A program made the position numbers and the translations under genes. A stretch of DNA of 37,458 nucleotides. Source: JBBRNH01 sp038230415. GTDB lineage: Bacteria; Bacteroidota; Bacteroidia; Cytophagales; Spirosomataceae. Shown one piece after another: positions 15,556 through 22,741 of the stretch; position 1 is the stretch's first letter, and each line of letters starts with the position of its first letter. The DNA is taken from positions 1 through 37,458 of the forward strand of contig JBBRNH010000055.1 in NCBI GenBank assembly GCA_038230415.1, written 5' to 3'. Under the pieces are notes generated by a model that searched no databases, was not told where the DNA came from, and worked only from the letters and a program-made list of their open reading frames with translations.

Positions 15556-15625
15556 GGTTTACTTTATTACCTGCACCTCCAGAGCCGAGTTGTCATAAAC
15601 GCGGTGAGTGGCTTTCTGGAAGTCT
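15556..15625. repeat. 70-bp direct repeat, copy B
   Basis: This is the native 3' end of the CocE-like hydrolase gene (stop at 15559-15561). The copies differ at two positions: 15566 (A) against 15196 (G), and 15621 (A) against 15251 (G). The first changes the penultimate residue from Ile to Thr. Confidence 0.9.
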
Positions 15626-17490
15626 TTTTGCTCGGCCTTGAAAATATTCGGCACAAACGTCTGCGGATTGCGGTCAATGAGCGGGAACCACGTGCTTTGC
15701 ACCTGTACCATCAGCCGGTGGCCTTTTTTGAACGTATGCAGTACGTCCTGCAACCGGAACGTAACGGGCGTGGGTTGGTTTGGTACGAAGGCTTCGGGTT
15801 TCTCGAACGAGTTGCGGAACCGCCCGCGCAGCACCTCCGACCGTACCATCTGCTCGTAATTGCTCAGGATGATGTTTTTGTTGGGCATATAGGCGTGGTT
15901 CGGTTCGTCGCCGGGATACACATCAATCACTTTCACCACCCAATCGGCATCGGTGCCGGAGGTAGAGACGGTGAGTTTGGCCGTAATTTCTCCGCCGAGG
16001 GTCAGGTCTTCGGTCAGCACATCGGTCTGAAACGTCAGCACATCGGGCCGACGGCTGGCAAATCGTTGATCTTCAGACATATAGTTAAACGGCGTGAAGC
16101 CGATTGTTGTCGTGTTGTCTTCGGTGTACGGCACGGGCTTCATCGGGTCAGAGATAAATTCGGCGAAGGTAGCCGTTTGTGGTCTGCCGTTGCGGGTGGT
16201 AGCGACCTCTAATTTTCCGGTTGCTGTCAGGTAAAACGTCTGGGGCTGGGCATCAGACGCGGGCCATTTGTCAAACTGTTTCCACTCGTTGCGGCCCGTG
16301 TTGAAGAGGTACGCTTCGGGCAGGCCGCTCTTGCCATCGCCCGCACCTTTCAGGAAGTGGTTAAAGAATTTGGCCTCGATGTTTCGCTGATAAAACGTGG
16401 CGATGCTATCGCCAAAATAGATGTTTGAGTGCAGCGTGTGGCCGGTTTCGCGCGCCCACCGCCCGTGACCAAACGGCCCCATAACCAGCGTGTTATAGGT
16501 GCCGGGGCTGGTTTTTTCGATGGTTTTGTAGATGTTCAGCGGGCCGTATAAATCTTCGGCATCAAACCAGCCGCCCACGGTCATTACGGCGGGTTTGATG
16601 GCTTTGAGGGCGGGTAAAATGCTCCGCTTCTGCCAAAATTCGTCGTAGTTGGGGTGTTCTACGGTCTCCTTCCAGTAAAAGTTGTTGGGATAATATTTTG
16701 GACCGACGCTGGCAAGCGGGCCGAGGTCGAGCTGAAACTGGTAGCCGTCGCGGGTGCCGGTTTTAATGAACAGATCATCATACCACGATTTTCCGGTTGG
16801 CTGTGGGTGCTGCACGCCAAAGACCGGATACGTGAACAGATACGCCTGAATAAACGCGCCGTTGTGGTGGAAATCATCGAAGAAAAAATCAGACACCGGA
16901 GCCTGTGGCGAGGCTGCTTTCAGGGCGGGGTGCGCGTCGGGCAACGAGGCCGCCGTATAAAAACCGGGATACGAAATGCCCCACTGCCCGACTTTCCCGG
17001 TGTTGTTCGGTACGTTTTTGAGCAGCCAGTCAATCGTATCGTAGGTGTCTGAACTTTCATCAACCGCCGTTGTGGGGCCGTTGCCGGGGTTGTTGGGGGT
17101 CATATTTGTCCAGGTGCCTTCGCTCATCCACCGGCCCCGAACGTCCTGATACACAAAGATATACTTATCCTGTTCGAGCGTTGATGACGGGCCGAGGGTT
17201 CGTTCGTAGGCATCGGGGCCGTAGGGTTCAACGCTGTAACACGTCCGCTGCATCAGAAATGGATAAGGCTTGCTGACCGACGCATCCTTTGGCACATACA
17301 CGGCGGTGTGGAGTTTGGTGCCGTCGCGCATCGGGATTTTATACTCGAATTTCTGGTAGTTATCCCGCACAAACGACGCAACAGCAGTGGTTGACGCGGG
17401 CGCGGTGGTTGACGTGGGCGCGGTGGTTGATACGGGCTGCCCGCACGACAATGCCGGTATCAATACGCAAAGGAGTAGGAGGAGACGCAT
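15559..17490 (-). CDS. CocE/NonD family hydrolase, X-Pro dipeptidyl-peptidase-like lipoprotein
   Basis: A 643-residue alpha/beta hydrolase with the C-terminal non-catalytic beta domain of the X-Pro dipeptidyl-peptidase S15 family. The N-terminus is a lipoprotein signal (MRLLLLLCVLIPALSCG) with the lipidated Cys at 16. It is followed by a Thr/Ala/Ser-rich linker made of a repeated TTAPxS unit. The nucleophile elbow is GQWGISYPG with Ser173. A likely acid lies in GGWFDAEDLYG and the His in a GPFGHGRW or TGHTLH segment. Family members cleave acyl esters, peptides or glutaryl-cephalosporins; the substrate here is not evident. It should sit in a membrane facing the periplasm or cell surface. The last 21 codons are duplicated 370 bp downstream. 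Confidence 0.88.
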   Translation of the reverse strand: MRLLLLLCVLIPALSCGQPVSTTAPTSTTAPASTTAVASFVRDNYQKFEYKIPMRDGTKLHTAVYVPKDASVSKPYPFLMQRTCYSVEPYGPDAYERTLGPSSTLEQDKYIFVYQDVRGRWMSEGTWTNMTPNNPGNGPTTAVDESSDTYDTIDWLLKNVPNNTGKVGQWGISYPGFYTAASLPDAHPALKAASPQAPVSDFFFDDFHHNGAFIQAYLFTYPVFGVQHPQPTGKSWYDDLFIKTGTRDGYQFQLDLGPLASVGPKYYPNNFYWKETVEHPNYDEFWQKRSILPALKAIKPAVMTVGGWFDAEDLYGPLNIYKTIEKTSPGTYNTLVMGPFGHGRWARETGHTLHSNIYFGDSIATFYQRNIEAKFFNHFLKGAGDGKSGLPEAYLFNTGRNEWKQFDKWPASDAQPQTFYLTATGKLEVATTRNGRPQTATFAEFISDPMKPVPYTEDNTTTIGFTPFNYMSEDQRFASRRPDVLTFQTDVLTEDLTLGGEITAKLTVSTSGTDADWVVKVIDVYPGDEPNHAYMPNKNIILSNYEQMVRSEVLRGRFRNSFEKPEAFVPNQPTPVTFRLQDVLHTFKKGHRLMVQVQSTWFPLIDRNPQTFVPNIFKAEQKDFQKATHRVYDNSALEVQVIK

Positions 17491-17554
17491 ATCAGAAGAG
17501 AATTGGGATTAGGTGAAATACGGAACGATTCAGAAGTTTGGCAGAAGTACGTTT

Positions 17555-18232
17555 TTAGACAGCTTCATTGCTGTTGGTACTTCTTCGGGAATGATATTCA
17601 TCATACATTTCCCTGAGTGAACGGCCTTGATAATACCAGTACGGGCTGGGCTGCCGGTCATGATCAATGCCCAACATAAGCTTAGTTGCTCGCGTCAAAG
17701 ACATTTCTTCCCCTTTATAAATCACCTTGTTTCCTGTTACTGTTATGGCCTCATTATTCCCATCAAGTGAGTTTAATGTTGCACCAACGGGTATGCGTAA
17801 ATCGCCAAATTGTAGTTTAGGTAATTTAGAGCGTTTTGGATAAACCTGCTCTGAGGTTTGCGCTTCATTTGTTGCCGCTTTTTCTGCGGCTATAGCATCT
17901 TCTTCATTAGCAACCAATGATGTCACATTAGCCAATTGCAGAACTTCTAAAATAGCGATTGCCTGCTTGGGGTCTATCCTAAAAAACTCCTTTCTGTTTG
18001 GCCGATACGGGGCAAAAGCTTTGTGCAGTGCATTTTCAACGGCCTTCATATCACTCACTTTGGCTGCATACAGAATTACAAATGGGCTTGGAACTCCAGT
18101 AGAATATAAAGTTTTTAAGCGTTTTTTGAGACGCTCAACTCCTGTCCTGCCAATTTTGACATATCCTGGCATTGCGTCGTTTCCTAAAACGTAAACGATT
18201 CCTTCTAAGGCTGGGTTGAGGTTGGTTTCCAC
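17555..18232 (-). CDS. T5orf172-type GIY-YIG nuclease with RAMA-like C-terminal domain
   Basis: A 225-residue protein. Residues about 10-98 look like a T5orf172/MUG113 GIY-YIG domain: GIVYVLGN, GYVKIGRT, then KAVENALHKAFAPYR and EFFRID. Residues about 140-215 (IPVGATLNSL, VIYKGEEMSLTRATKLMLG, SPYWYYQGRSLREMYDEY) resemble RAMA or DUF4357-like domains that often accompany restriction enzymes and GIY-YIG proteins. A central Ala/Glu-rich linker joins them. The start is GTG at 18232, 12 bp after the toxin stop; an in-frame stop lies a few codons upstream and no ATG fits. The gene is AT-richer than the core genes and follows a toxin-antitoxin pair, pointing to a defence or mobility role, which is inference. 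Confidence 0.72.
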   Translation of the reverse strand: METNLNPALEGIVYVLGNDAMPGYVKIGRTGVERLKKRLKTLYSTGVPSPFVILYAAKVSDMKAVENALHKAFAPYRPNRKEFFRIDPKQAIAILEVLQLANVTSLVANEEDAIAAEKAATNEAQTSEQVYPKRSKLPKLQFGDLRIPVGATLNSLDGNNEAITVTGNKVIYKGEEMSLTRATKLMLGIDHDRQPSPYWYYQGRSLREMYDEYHSRRSTNSNEAV

Positions 18233-18244
18233 AAAACAATTGAT

Positions 18245-18550
18245 TTATTCAAACGGGTTCTTTTCAGGATTCTGGCGCGTGTCGAACAGGCCAAGCAGAA
18301 ACAACACAACGCTCTCTGGTTCATACTGATAGTAGAGAGCCGTGTAGCGAGATAATAAAATCCGGCGCGTGTTAAGATATTTGTGCGAGAGAACACCCAT
18401 TTCGGGTATCGTTTCGAGAAGTGTAATCTTTTGATAGGATGACTCGGCAAACGTAGCCGCCAGATCGTCAGACCAGTTTTCGCGCAGGTAAGCCACCACT
18501 TCTCTAAAATCGTCGCGGGCCTGTTTTGACCAGATTACTGTGACAACCAT
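18245..18550 (-). CDS. RelE/ParE family toxin
   Basis: A 101-residue type II toxin of the RelE/ParE superfamily. Typical segments are VIWSKQARDDFREVVAYLRENW at the N-terminus (first strand and helix pair), then RRILLSRYTALYYQYEPESV and LFDTRQNPEK at the C-terminus. Members either cleave mRNA on the ribosome (RelE) or poison gyrase (ParE). The DTRQNP ending is common in ParE-like proteins, so the second is a little more likely. The start overlaps the end of the upstream antitoxin gene by 16 bases, the usual order and coupling for such modules. Confidence 0.87.
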   Translation of the reverse strand: MVVTVIWSKQARDDFREVVAYLRENWSDDLAATFAESSYQKITLLETIPEMGVLSHKYLNTRRILLSRYTALYYQYEPESVVLFLLGLFDTRQNPEKNPFE

Positions 18551-18777
18551 TCTGAAATCTCTTTTTTTACGGCCTCGTGGCTGATTACCTCACCAATTTT
18601 GACTTGGTGAAGGGCCGTCTCTAATCTTGTTTTTTGAGCAGAATTTAACTCATCCGTTATCTCTGCCGGGGCCGTATCAGTGTCTGCTAATACCTCATAC
18701 AGGTTTTTTAGCCGTTCTTCGTCGTCAATTCGGTCAATTAACGAGTGAAACCGATCTCGTATCTGCATCGTACTCAT
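18535..18777 (-). CDS. Antitoxin of the RelE/ParE module
   Basis: An 80-residue small acidic protein encoded directly upstream of, and overlapping, the toxin gene. It reads MSTMQIRDRFHSLIDRIDDE at the start and ends KKEISEWLSQ. Antitoxins of this Cytophagales/Bacteroidota type lack a clear ribbon-helix-helix and are recognised by the RDRFHSLID start and by position. The frame remains open to an ATG at 18828, but the ATG at 18777 matches the common N-terminus. It presumably binds and neutralises the toxin through its C-terminal helix. Confidence 0.7.
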   Translation of the reverse strand: MSTMQIRDRFHSLIDRIDDEERLKNLYEVLADTDTAPAEITDELNSAQKTRLETALHQVKIGEVISHEAVKKEISEWLSQ

Positions 18778-18990
18778 ATAGTTTGTTTTTGCACAAGATA
18801 CCGACTTTATCGTTTCCTCGTATGCCAATGGGCGTTTGAAGCGAATAACTTCGGTTTGTAATTATCCCGCGTGAAAGTACGTGATGAAAACCAGTACTTA
18901 TAGCACCCCCGATTCCGTATTTCTCCGCTAACACGACCGATTTACAAGGCAGACCTTTGACGAAGTTTTAAACCATAAACCAAGTTATCA

Positions 18991-19344
18991 ATGGACAGTA
19001 CTAAAAACGCCAAAGGCAGTGAGTTTCACGTCGTTCTGACGGGGCTGAAACTCTCTCCGCAACTCGAAAACCGCATTGCGTCTGAAATTCAGCGCGTAGT
19101 TGACTCCGCCATCGGCGCACTACCCGGCCCCGATGATCCCGATGGCAACGATGGCCCCGCTGGTGGCGGGCATCCGCACGGGCCGTTGGGCGGGGGATTT
19201 TCGGGCTACCTCACCATCCCGTCGCAACGCTGGAAGGGCCGCTGGATTTATGCCCTCGGCAAAGATTTCAGGGTAAACCCAGAGGTGTTTGACGTGCAGC
19301 AAAAGGCATTGCAACAGGGCGTTCAGCAACAAATGGGCGGATGA
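18991..19344 (+). CDS. Conserved hypothetical protein, Gly/Pro-rich, paired with the next gene
   Basis: A 117-residue protein of unknown function. Residues about 10-45 (FHVVLTGLKLSPQLENRIAS onward) look like a strand followed by a long amphipathic helix. Residues 46-70 are a Gly/Pro/Asp/His-rich low-complexity linker (PGPDDPDGNDGPAGGGHPHG). The end is SQRWKGRWIYALGKDF and a Gln-rich tail. There is no signal peptide or membrane segment. Its stop overlaps the start of the downstream Cys-rich gene in an ATGA arrangement, so the two are probably made together. The shape is like a precursor or scaffold protein, but I do not recognise a domain. Confidence 0.6.
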   Translation: MDSTKNAKGSEFHVVLTGLKLSPQLENRIASEIQRVVDSAIGALPGPDDPDGNDGPAGGGHPHGPLGGGFSGYLTIPSQRWKGRWIYALGKDFRVNPEVFDVQQKALQQGVQQQMGG

Positions 19345-19766
19345 AACCGGCTGGCTCTACCCTCTGCCCCAGTTCACCCGCTCAGGAGGGCGGGTTGCTG
19401 CTGGGCGTTGTCGGCTCTGACCGGGCGGTACATTTCCTGCCCGAACCCGAAGTCATGACCGCCACCCTGACCGAAGCCCTCACCGCTGTTGATGCGCCGG
19501 AGCAGCATTTTCGGTTTGCCCATCGGTGCGTTAAGTCGGGCTGCGGGCAGTGGAGTGGGGGACGTTGCGGGGTGATTGACCTGGTGCTGAACGCCAATCA
19601 GCACCTAACCGAGCCACCATCGTTACCCCGTTGCGCCATCCGGTCCCGCTGCCGCTGGTATCAGCAAGCCGGCGCAACGGCCTGCGTGGTTTGCCCGTTC
19701 ATCGTTACCGATTCGACTGAAAGCGAGCAGGAACGGCTGGTTTATATTGGGAATCACCCGGTTTAA
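19341..19766 (+). CDS. Cysteine-rich conserved protein, sometimes labelled nitrogen fixation protein
   Basis: A 141-residue soluble protein with eight cysteines in two clusters: C-x4-C-x7-C (RCVKSGCGQWSGGRCG) and C-x5-C-x10-C-x2-C (RCAIRSRCRWYQQAGATACVVC). The pattern suggests a metal or iron-sulfur centre. Similar proteins that I recall in Bacteroidota and other bacteria carry the database label nitrogen fixation protein, without evidence for that role; nothing nif-related lies in this window. It overlaps the Gly-rich gene upstream and ends before a strong bidirectional terminator. Function is open. Confidence 0.6.
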   Translation: MKPAGSTLCPSSPAQEGGLLLGVVGSDRAVHFLPEPEVMTATLTEALTAVDAPEQHFRFAHRCVKSGCGQWSGGRCGVIDLVLNANQHLTEPPSLPRCAIRSRCRWYQQAGATACVVCPFIVTDSTESEQERLVYIGNHPV

Positions 19767-19785
19767 TCAATGCGCCACACCCAGG

Positions 19786-19822
19786 CAACGCCCGCCGATG
19801 TCCCACCCATCGGCGGGCGTTG
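19786..19822. terminator. Strong hairpin terminator between convergent genes
   Basis: A perfect 15-bp stem pairs 19786-19800 with 19808-19822 (CAACGCCCGCCGATG and its complement), loop TCCCACC. It lies between the Cys-rich gene and the convergent PAP2 gene, so it can stop transcription from both sides. T-rich tails are weak. Confidence 0.75.
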
Positions 19823-19832
19823 TTATGATTGG

Positions 19833-20576
19833 TCAAAACCGATACACCCCATAAAATCCGGCGTATTGCGGGGCATAAACGGGTACCAAAACCGCGTTTT
19901 TGCGCCGAAAGACCACTTTTTTCAGCCAGGGGTAGGTTTGGTACACCAATTCGGTGGCGGCAATGCCGATGCCCGCGCCCGTCAGCACGTCGGCTAACCA
20001 GTGCCGGTTGTTGAGTATCCGCAGCCCGCCCACTGCCGTAGCCGTTGCGTACCCGCCAACGGTATACCACACGCTATGCCCGCCATACTCGTGAGCCAGC
20101 ACAGCCGCGCCGGTGAAGGCAATCGTGGTATGGCCCGACGGAAACGCATCGTTGCTCGAGCCGTCGGGGCGGGGATAGGCCACAATCCGTTTCAGCGACT
20201 GCGTAATGCCCTGCGCCACCACGTGCGAGAGCAGCGTGAGGGCAATCTGATCCCCAAAATTATGGCGACCCTTCACCCCGGCGGCTCCCAAACCAAGCAC
20301 TACCGCGGTAGGGGCAAGCTGAGCGTAATCGTCGAGGGTGAGTTCAAAACCGGGGTAACGTGCCTGCACCTGACGCTGAAAATCGCGGCTGACGGCTCCC
20401 TGCGTCACTAAACCGGCAGCAACCAACGACATTGGCACAATATAGGGCTTGGCCCGCAGCCCCGACCAGGCCGTGAGCCGGTGTTGTGGCTGGGGCGCGG
20501 CAATGCGTACCGAATCCTGCGCCATTACCGGCACGGGTAAGAGCAACAAAAAGGAAATAACTATACGAATCAGCAT
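19833..20576 (-). CDS. PAP2 family phosphatase
   Basis: A 247-residue membrane-associated acid phosphatase of the PAP2 superfamily, with a signal peptide (MLIRIVISFLLLLPVPVMAQ). The three catalytic motifs are visible: K129 and R136-P137 in SLKRIVAYPRPDG, PSGHT at 146-150, and RILNNRHWLADVLTG with H192 and D196. Substrates in this family are phosphatidic acid, undecaprenyl pyrophosphate or other lipid phosphates, acted on at the periplasmic face. Which applies here cannot be told; the nearby mrdA-rodA pair might suggest lipid-carrier recycling, but the genes are divergent and the link is weak. Confidence 0.9.
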   Translation of the reverse strand: MLIRIVISFLLLLPVPVMAQDSVRIAAPQPQHRLTAWSGLRAKPYIVPMSLVAAGLVTQGAVSRDFQRQVQARYPGFELTLDDYAQLAPTAVVLGLGAAGVKGRHNFGDQIALTLLSHVVAQGITQSLKRIVAYPRPDGSSNDAFPSGHTTIAFTGAAVLAHEYGGHSVWYTVGGYATATAVGGLRILNNRHWLADVLTGAGIGIAATELVYQTYPWLKKVVFRRKNAVLVPVYAPQYAGFYGVYRF

Positions 20577-20690
20577 AACAGATTAATTTATATCAGCCAC
20601 AAACGTACTGACTAATCGTGACGAAATCCTGTTTGTGGGTTTTGTTTGCCTTTTTTGGTCTTCTTCGTAGCGACTGACTGACTTACCAAC

Positions 20691-20698
20691 TAAATTTG
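20691..20698 (+). promoter_or_regulatory. Candidate -7 box for mrdA
   Basis: TAAATTTG matches the Bacteroidota -7 consensus TAnnTTTG exactly and lies 30 bp before the mrdA ATG, in the gap between two divergent genes. No good -33 element is seen at the usual distance. Confidence 0.4.
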
Positions 20699-20727
20699 TA
20701 TAGCACTCATTGGTTATTGTTGGTATT

Positions 20728-22647
20728 ATGTTAGAAAATCGGAGATACGTTATCATCGGCGTTTTCTGTTTGGTTGGGCTGGTCTATCTGGCACGGCTGT
20801 TTTATATTCAGGTCCTGGACGACAGCTATTCGCTGGGTTCCTCAAAGAACTCCATCAAGCGCGTGATCGAGGTGCCGTATCGCGGGCAGGTGTATGACCG
20901 GGCCGGGCAACTGATGGTTTATAACACGCCCGTTTATGACCTCTACGTTACGCCTAACCAACTGAAAGTGCCGGACACGCTGGCCTTCTGCCGGATGATG
21001 AATATCGAACGGCGCGAGTTCGACAGCATCGTGAATCTGGCCGTTGCCTATTCACCCCTCAAACCGTCGCTGTTTTTGCGGCAACTGTCCAAAGAAGATT
21101 TTGCCCGGATTCAGGACGCATTGGTTGACTACCGGGGCTTTGAGCCGGTGATGAGTTCGATGCGTACCTACCCCGCCCACACCATGGCAAACGCGCTGGG
21201 GTACGTCTCGGAAATCAGCAAGAAAAAATTAGAGCAGCAAGACAGTCCCTACTACCGGCAGGGTGATTATGTGGGCCATAACGGTCTCGAAGAACAGTAT
21301 GAACCCGAACTGCGGGGCCGCCGGGGGGTAAAGTTTGTCATGCAAAACGTGCGCGGGGTTAATAAAGGCTCCTGGAAAGATGGTGCGTTCGATACGGCGG
21401 CTGTGGCCGGGCAAAACCTCTACACCGGCATTGACCTGGACGTGCAACGATACGCCGATAGCCTGATGGTAAACAAAGTGGGCGCGGTATTAGCCGTTGA
21501 ACCTACATCGGGTGAAATCTTAGTGTCTGTTTCGGCCCCGACCTACGACCCGAACCTGCTGTCGAGCCGGTTTTTCTCGAAGAATTATTCGCGGTTGGTC
21601 AAAAACCCCTACAAGCCGCTTATCAACCGCCCGGCTATGGCGAGCTACCGGCCCGGTTCCACCTTCAAGCTCATTCAGGCCATTATTGCCCAGCAGCAGG
21701 GGTCGCTGTCGCCCGGCACATACTACTCCCACGCCGGTACGCCGGTACGGTGCCACTGTCACGGGGTCAGAAACCTGTCGGGCGCGGTGCAGTACTCCTG
21801 CAACCCGTATTTTTATCATGTTTTCAGGAAGATGATTTACTACAACGGTGAGACCAATACGTTCAAAGCGTCGGCAGTAGGTTTGCAACAGTGGCACGAT
21901 GCCGTACAGAAATTTGGTATCGGCCAGAAACTCGGCGTTGACTTACCAAGTGAGTTGCGCGGCAACCTGCCCGATGTTGATGACTACGATAAGATGTACC
22001 GGGGCGAACTCCGCTGGAAATTTTCCAACATTTATTCGCTCAGTATTGGCGAAGGCGAGTTGCTCATCAGCCCCATGAAACTCGTGAACTTAGCCGCAAT
22101 CATGGCGAACCGGGGCTGGTATATTGCCCCGCACTATGTGAAAGGTTTAGGCAAACCGGGCCTGAATATACCGGCCCAATACCGCCAAAAACACGAGACC
22201 GGCTTTGCCCGGCCCTATTTCGAGACCGTGATCGAGGGAATGCGCGCTGCCGTGACGCATGGCACCGTGACGGGCGAGGCCAACCTGCCCGACGTAGAAC
22301 TGTGCGGCAAAACCGGCACCTCGCAAAACGCAAGGATGGGTCATAAGTACGACCACTCTATTTTTATCGGTTTTGCCCCGCGCGACAACCCCAAAATTGC
22401 CATTGCCGTGTTTGTAGAGAATGCGGGCTGGGGTGGCAAAGCAGCCGCATCGGTGGCGGCATTGGTGGCTGAACGCTACCTGAAACGCAAAACAGACGCG
22501 CTCAAATTAGACAAGCAGGTGAAAGCCGAAAATTATATGCCAAATGTGAGCGCATTACGCAGTCCGCAACGGAAAAAGGTAGATTCGCTCCGGCGCGGCC
22601 CCATTCCGAAAACGGCCACACCCAAACCCATGATTGCCAAGCAGTAA
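20728..22647 (+). CDS. mrdA: Penicillin-binding protein 2, peptidoglycan transpeptidase
   Basis: A 639-residue class B PBP that cross-links lateral-wall peptidoglycan together with RodA. An N-terminal membrane anchor (YVIIGVFCLVGLVYLARLFY) is followed by the pedestal dimerisation domain with EVPYRGQVYDRAGQLM. The transpeptidase domain follows, with catalytic PGSTFK (Ser311), the SxN motif YSCNPYF and the KTGT motif CGKTGTSQ. The C-terminus is a basic tail. I start at the ATG at 20728, which directly precedes the membrane anchor; a GTG 18 bp upstream also stays in frame. rodA follows after a heptad-repeat hairpin that begins right after the stop. mreC and mreD, usual neighbours in Bacteroidota, are not here. 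Confidence 0.93.
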   Translation: MLENRRYVIIGVFCLVGLVYLARLFYIQVLDDSYSLGSSKNSIKRVIEVPYRGQVYDRAGQLMVYNTPVYDLYVTPNQLKVPDTLAFCRMMNIERREFDSIVNLAVAYSPLKPSLFLRQLSKEDFARIQDALVDYRGFEPVMSSMRTYPAHTMANALGYVSEISKKKLEQQDSPYYRQGDYVGHNGLEEQYEPELRGRRGVKFVMQNVRGVNKGSWKDGAFDTAAVAGQNLYTGIDLDVQRYADSLMVNKVGAVLAVEPTSGEILVSVSAPTYDPNLLSSRFFSKNYSRLVKNPYKPLINRPAMASYRPGSTFKLIQAIIAQQQGSLSPGTYYSHAGTPVRCHCHGVRNLSGAVQYSCNPYFYHVFRKMIYYNGETNTFKASAVGLQQWHDAVQKFGIGQKLGVDLPSELRGNLPDVDDYDKMYRGELRWKFSNIYSLSIGEGELLISPMKLVNLAAIMANRGWYIAPHYVKGLGKPGLNIPAQYRQKHETGFARPYFETVIEGMRAAVTHGTVTGEANLPDVELCGKTGTSQNARMGHKYDHSIFIGFAPRDNPKIAIAVFVENAGWGGKAAASVAALVAERYLKRKTDALKLDKQVKAENYMPNVSALRSPQRKKVDSLRRGPIPKTATPKPMIAKQ

Positions 22648-22740
22648 TTAGTGGCAAGTGGGTAGTGGTAAGTTGGCTTGCGCGTTTGTGTTCGTGCGTC
22701 AGCTAACTCACCCCTCACCGCTTGCCCCTCACCACTAAAA
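22648..22740. repeat. Heptad-built inverted repeat in the mrdA-rodA spacer
   Basis: The spacer begins with left heptads at 22650-22677 (AGTGGCA, AGTGGGT and two more) and ends with five right heptads at 22702-22736 (for example CACCGCT and TGCCCCT). The arms are complementary unit by unit, imperfectly, with a loop of about 24 nt and one extra right unit. The element runs from the base after the mrdA stop to 1 bp before the rodA ATG. Function unknown. Confidence 0.7.
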
Positions 22741-22741
22741 G

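Noticed and set aside
15343..16212. Long plus-strand frame over the end of the hydrolase gene
   Set aside because: It is the antisense shadow of the CocE-like hydrolase, rich in residues typical of such shadows and without a domain.
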